Origin: Anaerolineae bacterium
GTDB lineage: Bacteria; Chloroflexota; Anaerolineae; Promineifilales; Promineifilaceae
Reading direction: 5' to 3'
DNA length: 37,208 nucleotides
NCBI GenBank assembly: GCA_025929715.1
Contig: JAICPS010000004.1
Span: 1-37,208 of the forward strand
Shown: one piece after another, positions 28,158 to 36,314 of the stretch
Position numbering within the stretch: position 1 is the first letter of the stretch
How the letters are laid out: every line of letters starts with the position of its first letter
Notes under the pieces: generated by a model
What the model saw: the letters and a program-made list of their open reading frames with translations, nothing else
Databases searched by the model: none
Told to the model about the DNA's origin: nothing
Program-made: the position numbers and the translations under genes

Positions 28158-30718
28158 ATGAAAAACCAGAACGACGACAGGACGCAACGACGCCTTCAGA
28201 TTCTTGGCGAGAATGAAATTGCGGCCATGTACGCTCGACCCCTCTTCAACTACGAAGAGCGCGTCCACTACTTCTCTTTGTCGCCGCCCGAAAAGGCAGC
28301 CTTGCAACAGTTCCACACCTTCCCCTCGCGCATCTTCTATATCCTGCAGCTGGGATACTTCAAGGCCCGCCGGCAATTCTTCACCTTCACCATTCAGGAT
28401 GTTGCCGTCGACGCCGGCTACGTGCAGCAGACGTACTTCCCCGACTTTCCCCTGACGGATTTCGGCATTGCCAAAGGCACGCGGGGAAAGCAACAGCGCA
28501 TCATCCTCGAGCTATTTTGCTATCGCTTCTGCACCCGGGCCGAACGCCGGCTGCTGGTTGGCCGAGCTCGGCAGGCGGCAAGGATTTCCAGCAAACCCAT
28601 CTACATCTTGCGCGACCTGTTACAGTATCTCGCCGAGCAGCGCATTGTCGCGCCGAGCTACACCGTCCTGCAGGATATCGTCGGCAGGGTGCTGACGGCT
28701 GAACAGGAGCGCCTGGTCCGCATCGCCGACGAGCACCTGGCTGCCACCGACGTGGCTGCGCTCCGCAAACTGCTGACCAATCCCCACGGCTTGTATGAAA
28801 TCACGCGCCTCAAGCGGGAGCCCAGGGATTTCGGTTATGAGGCGATGGCGCGGGAAATCCGGCGGGGCGAGCAAATCGCCAGCCTCTACCGGCTGGCCCA
28901 GGAGTTGCTGCCATTCATGCAGATTTCCCCTGAGAGCGTCAAGTATTACGCCTCGCTGGTCAACTTCTACTCTGTCTTCCGGCTGCAGCAACTTGACGAG
29001 CAGCTGGTCTTCATCTATCTCCTCTGTTTCGTCTACCACCGTTACCAGCAGCTGCACGACAACCTGCTCAATACCCTCCTTTACCACGTGCGCCAATACA
29101 CCGATATCGCCTGTTGCGCAATGGGCTGGAAGCGGGTGACATTTTCTGCCATGACAGCGTCCGCTTTCGCAGCTTTGAGGACGATTTGCTGGACGAAGAA
29201 CAATGGCAGAGAAGAGAGGAACTGATTGCCAGCACGGGACTCTCTATCCTCCAGGTACCGGTTGGGGAGCACCTGGACAGGCTTGAGCAACTGCTTGAAC
29301 GGCGCCTGCTCGAGGCCAATCGCCGCATCGCGTCGGGCGAGAACAAGCAGTTCCGGCGGAAGCGGAGCGGGCGCTGGACGCTACCCACTCCCCGCGCCAG
29401 CACGACGGTCAACCATCCCCTGTTCGTAGTGCTCCCTGACATTAACGTCCAGACCGTGCTCCGTTTCGTGAACCGGTGCACCCGCTTCATGGACGCCTTC
29501 GAGCACGTGTTGCACCGTTACAGCAAGAGCGAAGCGGACGACGATGTCATCAGCGCCTGCCTGCTGGCCTGGGGCACGAACATGGGGTTAGGGCGCATGG
29601 GCACCATCTCCGATGTCACCTACGCGACGTTGGCCGATGCTTCGGACAATTTCATCCGGCTGGAGACACTGCAGGCGGCCAACGACGCTGTCAGCAACGC
29701 GACGGCCGGGCTCCCCATCTTCCGCCACTACGACATCGGGGAGACGGTACACTCCAGCAGCGATGGCCAGAAGTTTGAGACGCGCCTGCACACCATCAAT
29801 GCCCGCCACTCGTCCAGGTATTTCGGCTTGAAAAAGGGGATTGTGGCTTACACCCTTGTTGCCAACCACATCACGATCAATGCCCGCGTCATCGGCGCCA
29901 ACGAGCACGAAAGCCATTACGTGTTCGACTCGCTGTTCAACAACATGACCGAGGTGCAGCCCACCATCCATTCCACCGACACGCACGGCAGCAACCCGGT
30001 GAACTTTGCCCTGCTCCACTTCTTCGGCTACCAGTTCGCGCCGCGCTACAAGGATCTCTATGACAGGGTTCGCGCCTCACTCTACGGTTTCAAGCACCCC
30101 AGCCGCTACGGTGGGCTGGCGCTCAAGCCGATACGCAAGATCCAGCGGAGCCTAATCGAAAACGAATGGGAGAATATCCAGCGCATCCTCCTTTCGCTTG
30201 CTCTCAAGACGGCGACGCAGTCCATTATCGTCGGGAAGCTCAGCGCGTACGCCAGAAAGAACAGGACCAAGCGCGCTCTCTGGGAGTACGACAATATCAT
30301 TCGCTCCCTGTACCTTCTCGATTACATCGACTCGCCGGCGTTGCGTCGTAACGTGCGACGGGCGTTGAGCCGGGGAGAGAACTACCACCAGCTACGCCGC
30401 GCCGTATCGTATGCCAATTTCGGCAAGCTGCGGTTCAAGACGGAGCACGAGCAGCAGATCTGGAACGAGTGCAGCCGGCTGATCACCAACTGCATCATCT
30501 ATTACAATGCCGTCATCCTTTCCGACTTGGTACAGCTGAAGGAGCAGCAGGGTGACGCCCGGCAGGTTGCCTTGCTGGAGTACGTCTCTCCTGTGGCCTG
30601 GCAACACATCAATTTCCACGGTCGTTTCGAGTTCAGAAGCTCCCCGGAACAGATTGACATCGCGGCGATGGTGCAGGAGCTTGCACGGTATCCAATCCAG
30701 TCAATACCTATCCCCTAG
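28158..30718 (+). pseudogene. tnpA: Tn3-family transposase, internally deleted and frameshifted
   Basis: The N-terminal half starts at ATG 28158 with an AGGAAAG leader (LGENEIAAMYARPLF, RARQAARISSKPIYI). The C-terminal half holds all three catalytic acidic residues: Asp in SSSDGQK (29762), Asp in STDTHG (29978) and Glu in SRGENYH (30377). The two halves are in different frames and meet at ~29100-29110. There YHVRQYTDI is followed directly by RLLRNGLEAGDIFC, motifs that family members have roughly 130-145 residues apart. Total coding length is 2561 nt (853.7 codons), against ~990 codons for the family. Hence an internal deletion of ~400 bp, not a multiple of three, has destroyed the gene. A simple sequencing error would not remove this block. 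Confidence 0.88.
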
Positions 30719-30721
30719 GCG

Positions 30722-30758
30722 CTGGATCGAACCCTGTTGGGCGTTATGCAAAAACCCC
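30722..30758 (-). repeat. Right terminal inverted repeat of Tn3-family transposon
   Basis: A 37-bp arm ending in GCAAAAACCCC; complement of 27410-27446 with two mismatches. It ends only 9 bp from the GH3 stop codon. Confidence 0.92.
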
Positions 30759-30767
30759 CTTATGGTG

Positions 30768-32978
30768 TTAGGTGTCACGAACAGTGAACGACCCTTCGAG
30801 GCCACTACTGCTGGCGGGACCGATCCAGACCTGAAACTGGCCCGGTTCAACATGATAGGCCATATCGAGTCCGTAAAAGCCCAGTTCTTGCACGGGGATC
30901 GCGAACCGCACCCGCCGCTCTTCGCCTGCAGTCAGGCTCACGCGCTGGAAGCCTTTTAGCTCCTTCACCGGCCGCGTTACCTCGGCCACAAGGTCGTGAA
31001 CGTATAACTGCACGATCTCATCGCCCGCGCGACGGCCCACATTGCGCACCATTGCCGATACGACGACCTCGCCATCGAGATCGACCACCGGCGTTTCGAC
31101 CTGCAAGCCCTCGTAGCGGAAGGACGTGTAGCTCAGGCCGTAACCAAACGGAAATTGCGGCGAGTTTTCCTCGTCGATATAGTGCGAGCGGAAAGCTTCG
31201 TCGAATTGCCTGACGCCCGGGCCCGTTACCGGCCGGCCTGTGCTTTTGTGTGCGTAGTAGATAGGAATCTGGCCCTCTGCCCTCGGCCAGGTCGCCGTCA
31301 ATTTGCCGGATGGATTGACGTTGCCAACGAGAACATCGGCGATAGCCCGGCCGGCACGAATGCCGCCATGCCACGCCTGCACAAGCGCCGGGATATGGGT
31401 CGCAAGCCAGGGGATAACCAGCGGCCGGCCGCTCATAAGGACCACAACCAGTGGTTGTCGCTTCGCTTGCGGCCCTTGAGTCGTCGCCTCATAGACCGCC
31501 TGCAGCAGTTGCATCTGCGGCGCGGGCGGGCCCAGGTACGCCCGCGAATGCGCTTCGCCGCTCATCGTTTCCGCTTCACCCAGCACCATCACGACCACGT
31601 CACTTGCACTTACGGCCTGAACGGCTGCGCCGACTCCCGCTGGCTCGCTCTCCAGCACATTGCTTCCACGTACGCAGATGATCTCTGTCTCGGGCAACAC
31701 CGCACGCAGGCCGTCCAACACACTCTCGGCGTCTTCGTCGCGTCCGATGCGGTGCCAGGTTCCCAGAATTTCGTGATGGTCGTCGGCCAGCGGGCCGATG
31801 AGCGCCAGACGCCGGACCGCTCTGTCCAAAGGCAGCAGGTCCCCCTCGTTTTTCAGAAGGACGATTGACTTGTGCGCGACTTCCAACGCCTTCGCGCGAA
31901 ATTCGGGTCTAAGAAACGAATGCGCCGCTCGTGATTTATCGACGTATGGCTGTTCAAAGAGTCCGAGAATGCACTTCTGTCGCAAGATGCGGCGCGCGGC
32001 CAAATCGATAACCGCCGCTGGCATCGCTCCCTCTGCGACCAACTGCTCAAGATGTTGCCGGTAAGCGTTGGAGGCCATGTCCATATCGATCCCTGCCCCT
32101 GCGCTGAGGGCGGCGGCTTCACGTAGGTCGGCGGCGCAGCCATGCGCGATCAGCTCTCCGACGGCATCCCAATCGCTGACGACCAGCCCCTGGAAGCCCC
32201 ATTCATCGCGCAAAATTGTTTGCAGCAGGAAAGCGTTTGCCGTGCAGGGCACGCCCGCAATTTCGTTGAAGGCCGACATGACAGCGCCTGCGCCCGCGTC
32301 GAACGCAGCCTTGAAAGGCGGCAAGAAAACGTCGCGGAGCGTTCGTTCCGAAAGGTCTACCGTGTTGTAATCTTTGCCCCCCTCCACTGCTCCATAAGCC
32401 GCGAAATGTTTAGCGCAGGCGACAAGCCTGCGCCCGCTTTCTAAATTGTCATGCTGAAACCCTTGCACCTGCGCGCGGGCCATAGCCGCCCCCAGAAAAG
32501 GATCTTCGCCGGCGCCTTCCGCAATGCGGCCCCACCGCGGATCGCGGGCAATGTCCACCATCGGTGCGAACGTCCAGTGAGTGCCATCGGCCGTCGCTTC
32601 CTCAGCCGCGATGCGCGCCGCTTCCTGCGCCAGTTCAGGATCCCACGTACACGAGATGGCGAGCGGAATAGGAAAGATGGTGCGGTAGCCGTGAATGACG
32701 TCATTCGCAAAAAGGAGAGGGATACCCGCCGCCGACTCCTCTACGGCTGCCCGCTGCAACCGATTCAGCTTCGACGCCTCGTAATAGTTGAGTACAGATC
32801 CCACGTGACCACCAGCAATCAGCTCCAGGCTTGCTTCCACGTTTCCGTCGTGCACGTGGATCTGCACCATCTGTCCGATTTTTTCGCGAAGGGAGAGTTT
32901 AGCCAGAAGCTCGTCAACCTGCGCCTCAACTTCCGGGTCCAGAAGGTTAGCGTCGAAATGCAGCATACCGCGAATCAT
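30768..32978 (-). CDS. GH3 beta-glucosidase, BglX type
   Basis: A 736-residue GH3 enzyme with the BglX-type order: N-terminal TIM barrel (MVQIHVHDGN, IPLLFANDVIHGYRTIFP, DPRWGRIAEGAGEDP), nucleophile motif GLVVSDWDAVGEL, the second alpha/beta domain, and a C-terminal Fn3-like domain (PFGYGLSYTSF to the end). It is intact and belongs to a different GH3 branch from copies A and B. There is no signal peptide, although E. coli BglX is periplasmic, so it is likely cytoplasmic. The start is uncertain: ATG at 32978 or 32966, neither with a good ribosome-binding site. The stop lies 9 bp from the transposon end, so the insertion just misses the gene but may have removed its terminator. A palindromic operator candidate is 87 bp upstream. 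Confidence 0.9.
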   Translation of the reverse strand: MIRGMLHFDANLLDPEVEAQVDELLAKLSLREKIGQMVQIHVHDGNVEASLELIAGGHVGSVLNYYEASKLNRLQRAAVEESAAGIPLLFANDVIHGYRTIFPIPLAISCTWDPELAQEAARIAAEEATADGTHWTFAPMVDIARDPRWGRIAEGAGEDPFLGAAMARAQVQGFQHDNLESGRRLVACAKHFAAYGAVEGGKDYNTVDLSERTLRDVFLPPFKAAFDAGAGAVMSAFNEIAGVPCTANAFLLQTILRDEWGFQGLVVSDWDAVGELIAHGCAADLREAAALSAGAGIDMDMASNAYRQHLEQLVAEGAMPAAVIDLAARRILRQKCILGLFEQPYVDKSRAAHSFLRPEFRAKALEVAHKSIVLLKNEGDLLPLDRAVRRLALIGPLADDHHEILGTWHRIGRDEDAESVLDGLRAVLPETEIICVRGSNVLESEPAGVGAAVQAVSASDVVVMVLGEAETMSGEAHSRAYLGPPAPQMQLLQAVYEATTQGPQAKRQPLVVVLMSGRPLVIPWLATHIPALVQAWHGGIRAGRAIADVLVGNVNPSGKLTATWPRAEGQIPIYYAHKSTGRPVTGPGVRQFDEAFRSHYIDEENSPQFPFGYGLSYTSFRYEGLQVETPVVDLDGEVVVSAMVRNVGRRAGDEIVQLYVHDLVAEVTRPVKELKGFQRVSLTAGEERRVRFAIPVQELGFYGLDMAYHVEPGQFQVWIGPASSSGLEGSFTVRDT

Positions 32979-33064
32979 ACCATGGACGAATAGTTAGCAC
33001 TATCTGTCACAAGCGAATAGGCGAATGGGGTTGAAGTATTTCTAAGAGTAGGGAAGTACCCCAT

Positions 33065-33084
33065 ATAGAGAAGCGCTTCTCTAT
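33065..33084. promoter_or_regulatory. Perfect 20-bp palindrome, LacI-family operator candidate
   Basis: ATAGAGAAGCGCTTCTCTAT is a perfect palindrome with a central GCGC, as in LacI/GalR-family operators (AAGCGCTT core). It lies 87 bp upstream of the BglX-type GH3 start, in the 311-bp gap 32979-33289 between divergent genes. That gap otherwise holds a second palindrome at 33187-33203 and no gene I can support. No LacI-family regulator gene is in the window. Confidence 0.65.
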
Positions 33085-33186
33085 GTTAAAGTCACTTACA
33101 CCTTCTCCTGGCAAAAGGGCCCTTCCACCAGAAAAGCCGTGCGGATCATTCTGCTTTTGGGCTGACTGGCTTACACCTGAACATCG

Positions 33187-33203
33187 ACTTAATTGTATTA
33201 AGT
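33187..33203. promoter_or_regulatory. Inverted repeat upstream of the GT9 gene
   Basis: ACTTAAT-TGT-ATTAAGT, perfect 7-bp arms around 3 nt, AT-rich, 87 bp before the GT9 start. It is a candidate operator for the surface-glycan cluster. Confidence 0.4.
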
Positions 33204-33289
33204 TCAGTTATGCAGCTAGCAGAGCATGCAGCGAGGCAAGCTGCCGACCTGTGTATTGGTAAGAAAAATACAGCAGTACCGGAGAGCCA

Positions 33290-34486
33290 ATGACGTCTGG
33301 TAGCTGGCCTTTGGTCCATCGCCTGCTGGTCGTCCGGCTCGATAACATCGGCGACGTAATCATGCTGGGGCCGAGCCTGCGCACGCTACGACAGGCGCTG
33401 GCCCAAGCTTCGATCACCCTAATGGCATCGCCGGCCGGAGCGCAGGCAGCGCCGCTATTACCCTGGATCGACGACCTCATCATACACCGTGCCCTGTGGC
33501 AGGACGTAAGCGGCAGCCTGGCCCATGACCCGGGCCGGGAGCAAGAGCTGGTGCAAACGTTGCAGGAACGCCGTTTTGACGCTGCCCTTATCTTCACCAG
33601 CTTTTCACAATCACCCCATCCCGCTGCATACGCCTGTTATTTGGCCGGCATCCCTGTGCGCGCCGGCCAGTCCAAGGAATTTGGCGGCGCGGTGCTATCC
33701 CAATGGATTAAGCCGCCGCCCGACGAGACCCACCAGGTAGATCGCAACCTGTTTCTACTCGAATCGGCCGGGTTTCGGCCGGAAGAACGGCAATTGAGCC
33801 TGAGCGTGCCCCCAGGCGCGCGCATAACTGCCGACCGGCTCCTGGCCGAAGTGGGTATTCAGCCCGGCGTTCCCTTTATTGTTCTGGCGCCCGGCGCAAG
33901 CTGCGCAGCCCGGCGCTATGATCCCGTGCGTTACGCTGCCGTCGCTCGCCAGCTACCTTCGCGAACGGGCATGCACGTGGTCGTCGTCGGCAGTCTGCGG
34001 GAGAGTGAACTCGTCAGACCGATTCTTGACCCCGCTCACGATAGGGTCGTTTCCCTGGTCGGCCAAACTTCAATTCCACAACTTGCGGCGGTTATCGAAC
34101 GCTCCGCCCTCGTCATCGCCAATAATTCCGGTCCCATGCACATTGCCGACGCTTTCCTGCGCCCCACGCTGGTCCTTTACTCGGGTACCGAGTACGAGAG
34201 CCAATGGCGCCCGCGCAGCGCCCCGGCCACGCTGCTAAAACGGTCTGTCCCTTGTTCGCCCTGCTACAACTTCCACTGTCCTTACAACATGGAGTGTCTC
34301 GACGTTCCTCCAGAGGAAGTTCTAGCCGAAGCTTCGCACATGTTGACACAGTCAAGTCTGCGCGGCGCGCACAACGAAACACATCTTAATCAATTCTCTG
34401 CGTTCTCCGCGTCCCCGTGGCAGCCACGGGCCTCTGCGGTAAACCAACAGGAGATCAAACATGCAAAAGAGGATTGCCCTCATTAG
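33290..34486 (+). CDS. Glycosyltransferase family 9 (heptosyltransferase-like)
   Basis: A 398-residue GT9 protein that transfers heptose-type sugars from an ADP-activated donor onto surface glycans. The N-terminal domain starts HRLLVVRLDNIGDVIMLGPSL, the classic GT9 opening with the Asp of the active site. The C-terminal nucleotide-sugar domain has FIVLAPGAS, VVVVGSLRESELV, LVGQTSIPQLAAVIERSAL and VIANNSGPMHIADAF. A Cys-rich CSPCYNFHCPYNMEC follows. The last ~30 residues (from about FSAFSASPW) are encoded by a dispersed-repeat-like sequence and overlap the next gene by 26 bp; they are probably not functional. A GGAGAG leader precedes the ATG. It heads a plus-strand cluster with a GT4, a GmhB-like phosphatase and a carbamoyltransferase. 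Confidence 0.88.
   Translation: MTSGSWPLVHRLLVVRLDNIGDVIMLGPSLRTLRQALAQASITLMASPAGAQAAPLLPWIDDLIIHRALWQDVSGSLAHDPGREQELVQTLQERRFDAALIFTSFSQSPHPAAYACYLAGIPVRAGQSKEFGGAVLSQWIKPPPDETHQVDRNLFLLESAGFRPEERQLSLSVPPGARITADRLLAEVGIQPGVPFIVLAPGASCAARRYDPVRYAAVARQLPSRTGMHVVVVGSLRESELVRPILDPAHDRVVSLVGQTSIPQLAAVIERSALVIANNSGPMHIADAFLRPTLVLYSGTEYESQWRPRSAPATLLKRSVPCSPCYNFHCPYNMECLDVPPEEVLAEASHMLTQSSLRGAHNETHLNQFSAFSASPWQPRASAVNQQEIKHAKEDCPH
34394..34445 (+). repeat. Dispersed 'CTCTGCGTTCTC...CTCTGCGGT' type repeat with internal hairpin
   Basis: TTCTCTGCGTTCTCCGCG and CCTCTGCGGTAAACC flank a perfect stem CCCGTGGC-A-GCCACGGG (34414-34430). From memory this wording is a widespread intergenic repeat in Chloroflexota and other environmental genomes. 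Here it lies within the last codons of the GT9 gene and ends just before the GT4 ribosome-binding site. Confidence 0.5.
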
Positions 34487-35735
34487 TGAGCACGCATCGC
34501 CCCTGGCGGTACTGGGCGGTGTTGATAGTGGCGGACAGAACGTGTACGTCACTCAGGTAGCCAGACACCTGGCTGCCCAAGGGTATCAGACCGACGTGTT
34601 TACCCGGCGAGATGATGCCGAACTTCCCGAAGTGGTCCCATGTAGCCACAACTTTCGTGTGATCAACGTTCCGGCCGGTCCGCCCACCTTTATACATAAA
34701 GAAGAGCTACTGCAGCACATGCCGGCTTTCACCAGTTTCGTGGAAGAACAGTGCCGCCGCAATCGCTACGACCTGCTTCACGCGAACTTCTTCATGTCCG
34801 GCCTCGTCGCTGCGGACGTCAAAAAGCGACTCAATATTCCCTTCGTAATCACTTTTCATGCCCTGGGACGCGTGCGGCGCCTACACCAGGGAACGGACGA
34901 TCACTTCGCCGACGAGCGCTTTGATATCGAGGCGCGCATTGTCGCCGAGGCCGATCAGATCATCGCCGAATGCCCTCAAGATGAGGAGGATCTCATCCAA
35001 TTGTATCAAGCCGATCCCCACAAGATCACCATCATTCCTGCCGGTTTTGATCCGGATGAATTTGAACCGTTAGACAAAACGCTGGCGCGAAATGCGCTGG
35101 GACTGCCGTTGAATGAGCGCCTGATCCTGCAATTGGGCCGCATGGTGCCGCGCAAGGGCGTGGCTACGGTCATTCGCGGCCTTTCCTGGCTCCATAGGCG
35201 TCATCATATTCCCGCGCGGCTGCTCGTCGTGGGTGGTGAATCTGAATGGCCCGATCCGGCCCTCACCCCGGAAATCGGGCGTCTGCAAGCCATCGCCGAT
35301 GAAGAGGGTATAAGCGACTATGTCACCTTTGTCGGCCGTCGCAAACGTGAGCTACTCAAGTATTACTACAGCGCCGCCGACGTCTTTGTCAGCGTGCCCT
35401 GGTACGAACCGTTCGGCATGACGCCTGTCGAAGCGATGGCCTGCGCAACGCCGGTCATTGGTGCTGCCGTCGGCGGCATCAAGTTCACCGTCAAAGATAG
35501 CGAAACTGGTTTTCTGATTCCCCCCAAAAACCACCAGATTCTGGGTGAATATCTGGCGCTCGTATTCCGCAAACCCGAGATACTCAATCGAATGAGAGAA
35601 CAGGCGGTGAGCCGGGTCAACCAGGAATTCACATGGCCGGTGGTAACCAAGACCATTGCCAGACTGTACGAGGCAGTGTGTGCGCCTGTTGCGGCGCAAC
35701 CGCAGGCGGCCGCGCTCCGTGCACAAAATGGGTAG
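34461..35735 (+). CDS. Glycosyltransferase family 4
   Basis: A 424-residue retaining GT4 enzyme of GT-B fold. The N-terminus reads IALISEHASPLAVLGGVDSGG then QNVYVTQVARHLAAQGYQ, the donor/acceptor loop GG-x-D-x-GGQN-x-Y-V seen in sucrose-synthase-like and mycothiol MshA-like enzymes. FHALGRVRR and PAGFDPDEF follow. The C-terminal nucleotide-sugar domain has LQLGRMVPRKGVATVI, VTFVGRRKRELLKYYYSAADVFV and the E-x7-E motif in PWYEPFGMTPVEAMAC. An AGGAG leader precedes the ATG. Its stop overlaps the phosphatase start by 8 bp, so translation is coupled. The acceptor is probably a surface polysaccharide or glycolipid; the exact sugar is unknown. Confidence 0.88.
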   Translation: MQKRIALISEHASPLAVLGGVDSGGQNVYVTQVARHLAAQGYQTDVFTRRDDAELPEVVPCSHNFRVINVPAGPPTFIHKEELLQHMPAFTSFVEEQCRRNRYDLLHANFFMSGLVAADVKKRLNIPFVITFHALGRVRRLHQGTDDHFADERFDIEARIVAEADQIIAECPQDEEDLIQLYQADPHKITIIPAGFDPDEFEPLDKTLARNALGLPLNERLILQLGRMVPRKGVATVIRGLSWLHRRHHIPARLLVVGGESEWPDPALTPEIGRLQAIADEEGISDYVTFVGRRKRELLKYYYSAADVFVSVPWYEPFGMTPVEAMACATPVIGAAVGGIKFTVKDSETGFLIPPKNHQILGEYLALVFRKPEILNRMREQAVSRVNQEFTWPVVTKTIARLYEAVCAPVAAQPQAAALRAQNG

Positions 35736-36312
35736 ATATCACGCGGTTTTCCTGGATAAGGACGGAACACTTATTGAAGACGTGCCGTATAACGTAGACC
35801 CGCACAAGATCCGTTTGATGCCCGGCGTTGCCCTTGGATTGCGCGCGTTGCAAGACGCCGGTTATCGCCTCATTGTCGTGAGCAACCAGTCGGGCGTGGC
35901 GCGCGGATACTTTGCAGAGACCTCGTTGAGGGCCGTTTTCCAACGGCTGCAGCAGCTTTTGGCTGCGACCGGCGTTACGCTGTCCGACTTTTATTACTGC
36001 CCGCACCATCCAGAGGGCACAGTCGAACGCTATGCGCTCGGCTGCCACTGCCGCAAACCGCAACCGGCGCTGATTTTGCGCGCGGCGCGCGACCACGACG
36101 TTGACCTGAGCCGCTCCTGGTTTGTTGGCGATATCCTCGACGACGCCGAGGCCGGTCACCGCGCCGGTTGTCGCACAATTCTCGTCGACGTCGGCAGTGA
36201 GACAGAGTGGCTCGACGGTTCCCAACGCCGGCCGGATTATATCGCTCACAATTTCGCCGAAGCGGCTCGCGCCATCCTGGCGCATCATTTTTCTTCGAGT
36301 AATGGAGGTTAG
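35728..36312 (+). CDS. gmhB: HAD-family phosphatase, D,D-heptose 1,7-bisphosphate phosphatase-like
   Basis: A 194-residue HAD hydrolase of the GmhB/histidinol-phosphatase subgroup. Motif I is FLDKDGTLIED (nucleophile Asp and acid Asp), motif II is VVSNQSGVARG, and motif III includes CRKPQP. Motif IV is FVGDILDDAEAG. A Cys-x-His ... Cys-x-Cys zinc loop (CPHHPEGTVERYALGCHC) is characteristic of GmhB. In the family it removes the 7-phosphate from D-glycero-D-manno-heptose 1,7-bisphosphate on the way to activated heptose. It overlaps the GT4 gene by 8 bp and is 2 bp before the carbamoyltransferase. A GT9 in the same cluster supports heptose use. A histidinol-phosphatase role is less likely in this context. 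Confidence 0.82.
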   Translation: MGRYHAVFLDKDGTLIEDVPYNVDPHKIRLMPGVALGLRALQDAGYRLIVVSNQSGVARGYFAETSLRAVFQRLQQLLAATGVTLSDFYYCPHHPEGTVERYALGCHCRKPQPALILRAARDHDVDLSRSWFVGDILDDAEAGHRAGCRTILVDVGSETEWLDGSQRRPDYIAHNFAEAARAILAHHFSSSNGG

Positions 36313-36314
36313 AC

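Larger units (their letters stand above)
27410..30758. mobile_element. Defective Tn3-family transposon (~3.35 kb)
   Basis: Bounded by 37-bp terminal inverted repeats starting GGGGTTTTTGCATAACG, with 35 of 37 bases identical. It carries a divergently oriented resolvase (minus) and transposase (plus), the Tn3/Tn21-like layout. No passenger genes are present. Flanking pentamers are TACTA on the left and CTTAT on the right, so the usual 5-bp target duplication is missing. The transposase has an internal out-of-frame deletion, so the copy cannot move on its own but could be mobilised in trans. Confidence 0.9.

Noticed and set aside
32413-32433. Perfect 8-bp hairpin GCGCAGGC-GACAA-GCCTGCGC
   Set aside because: It lies in the coding region of the intact GH3 gene at the family motif VACAKHFAA, so it is probably a by-product of codon choice.
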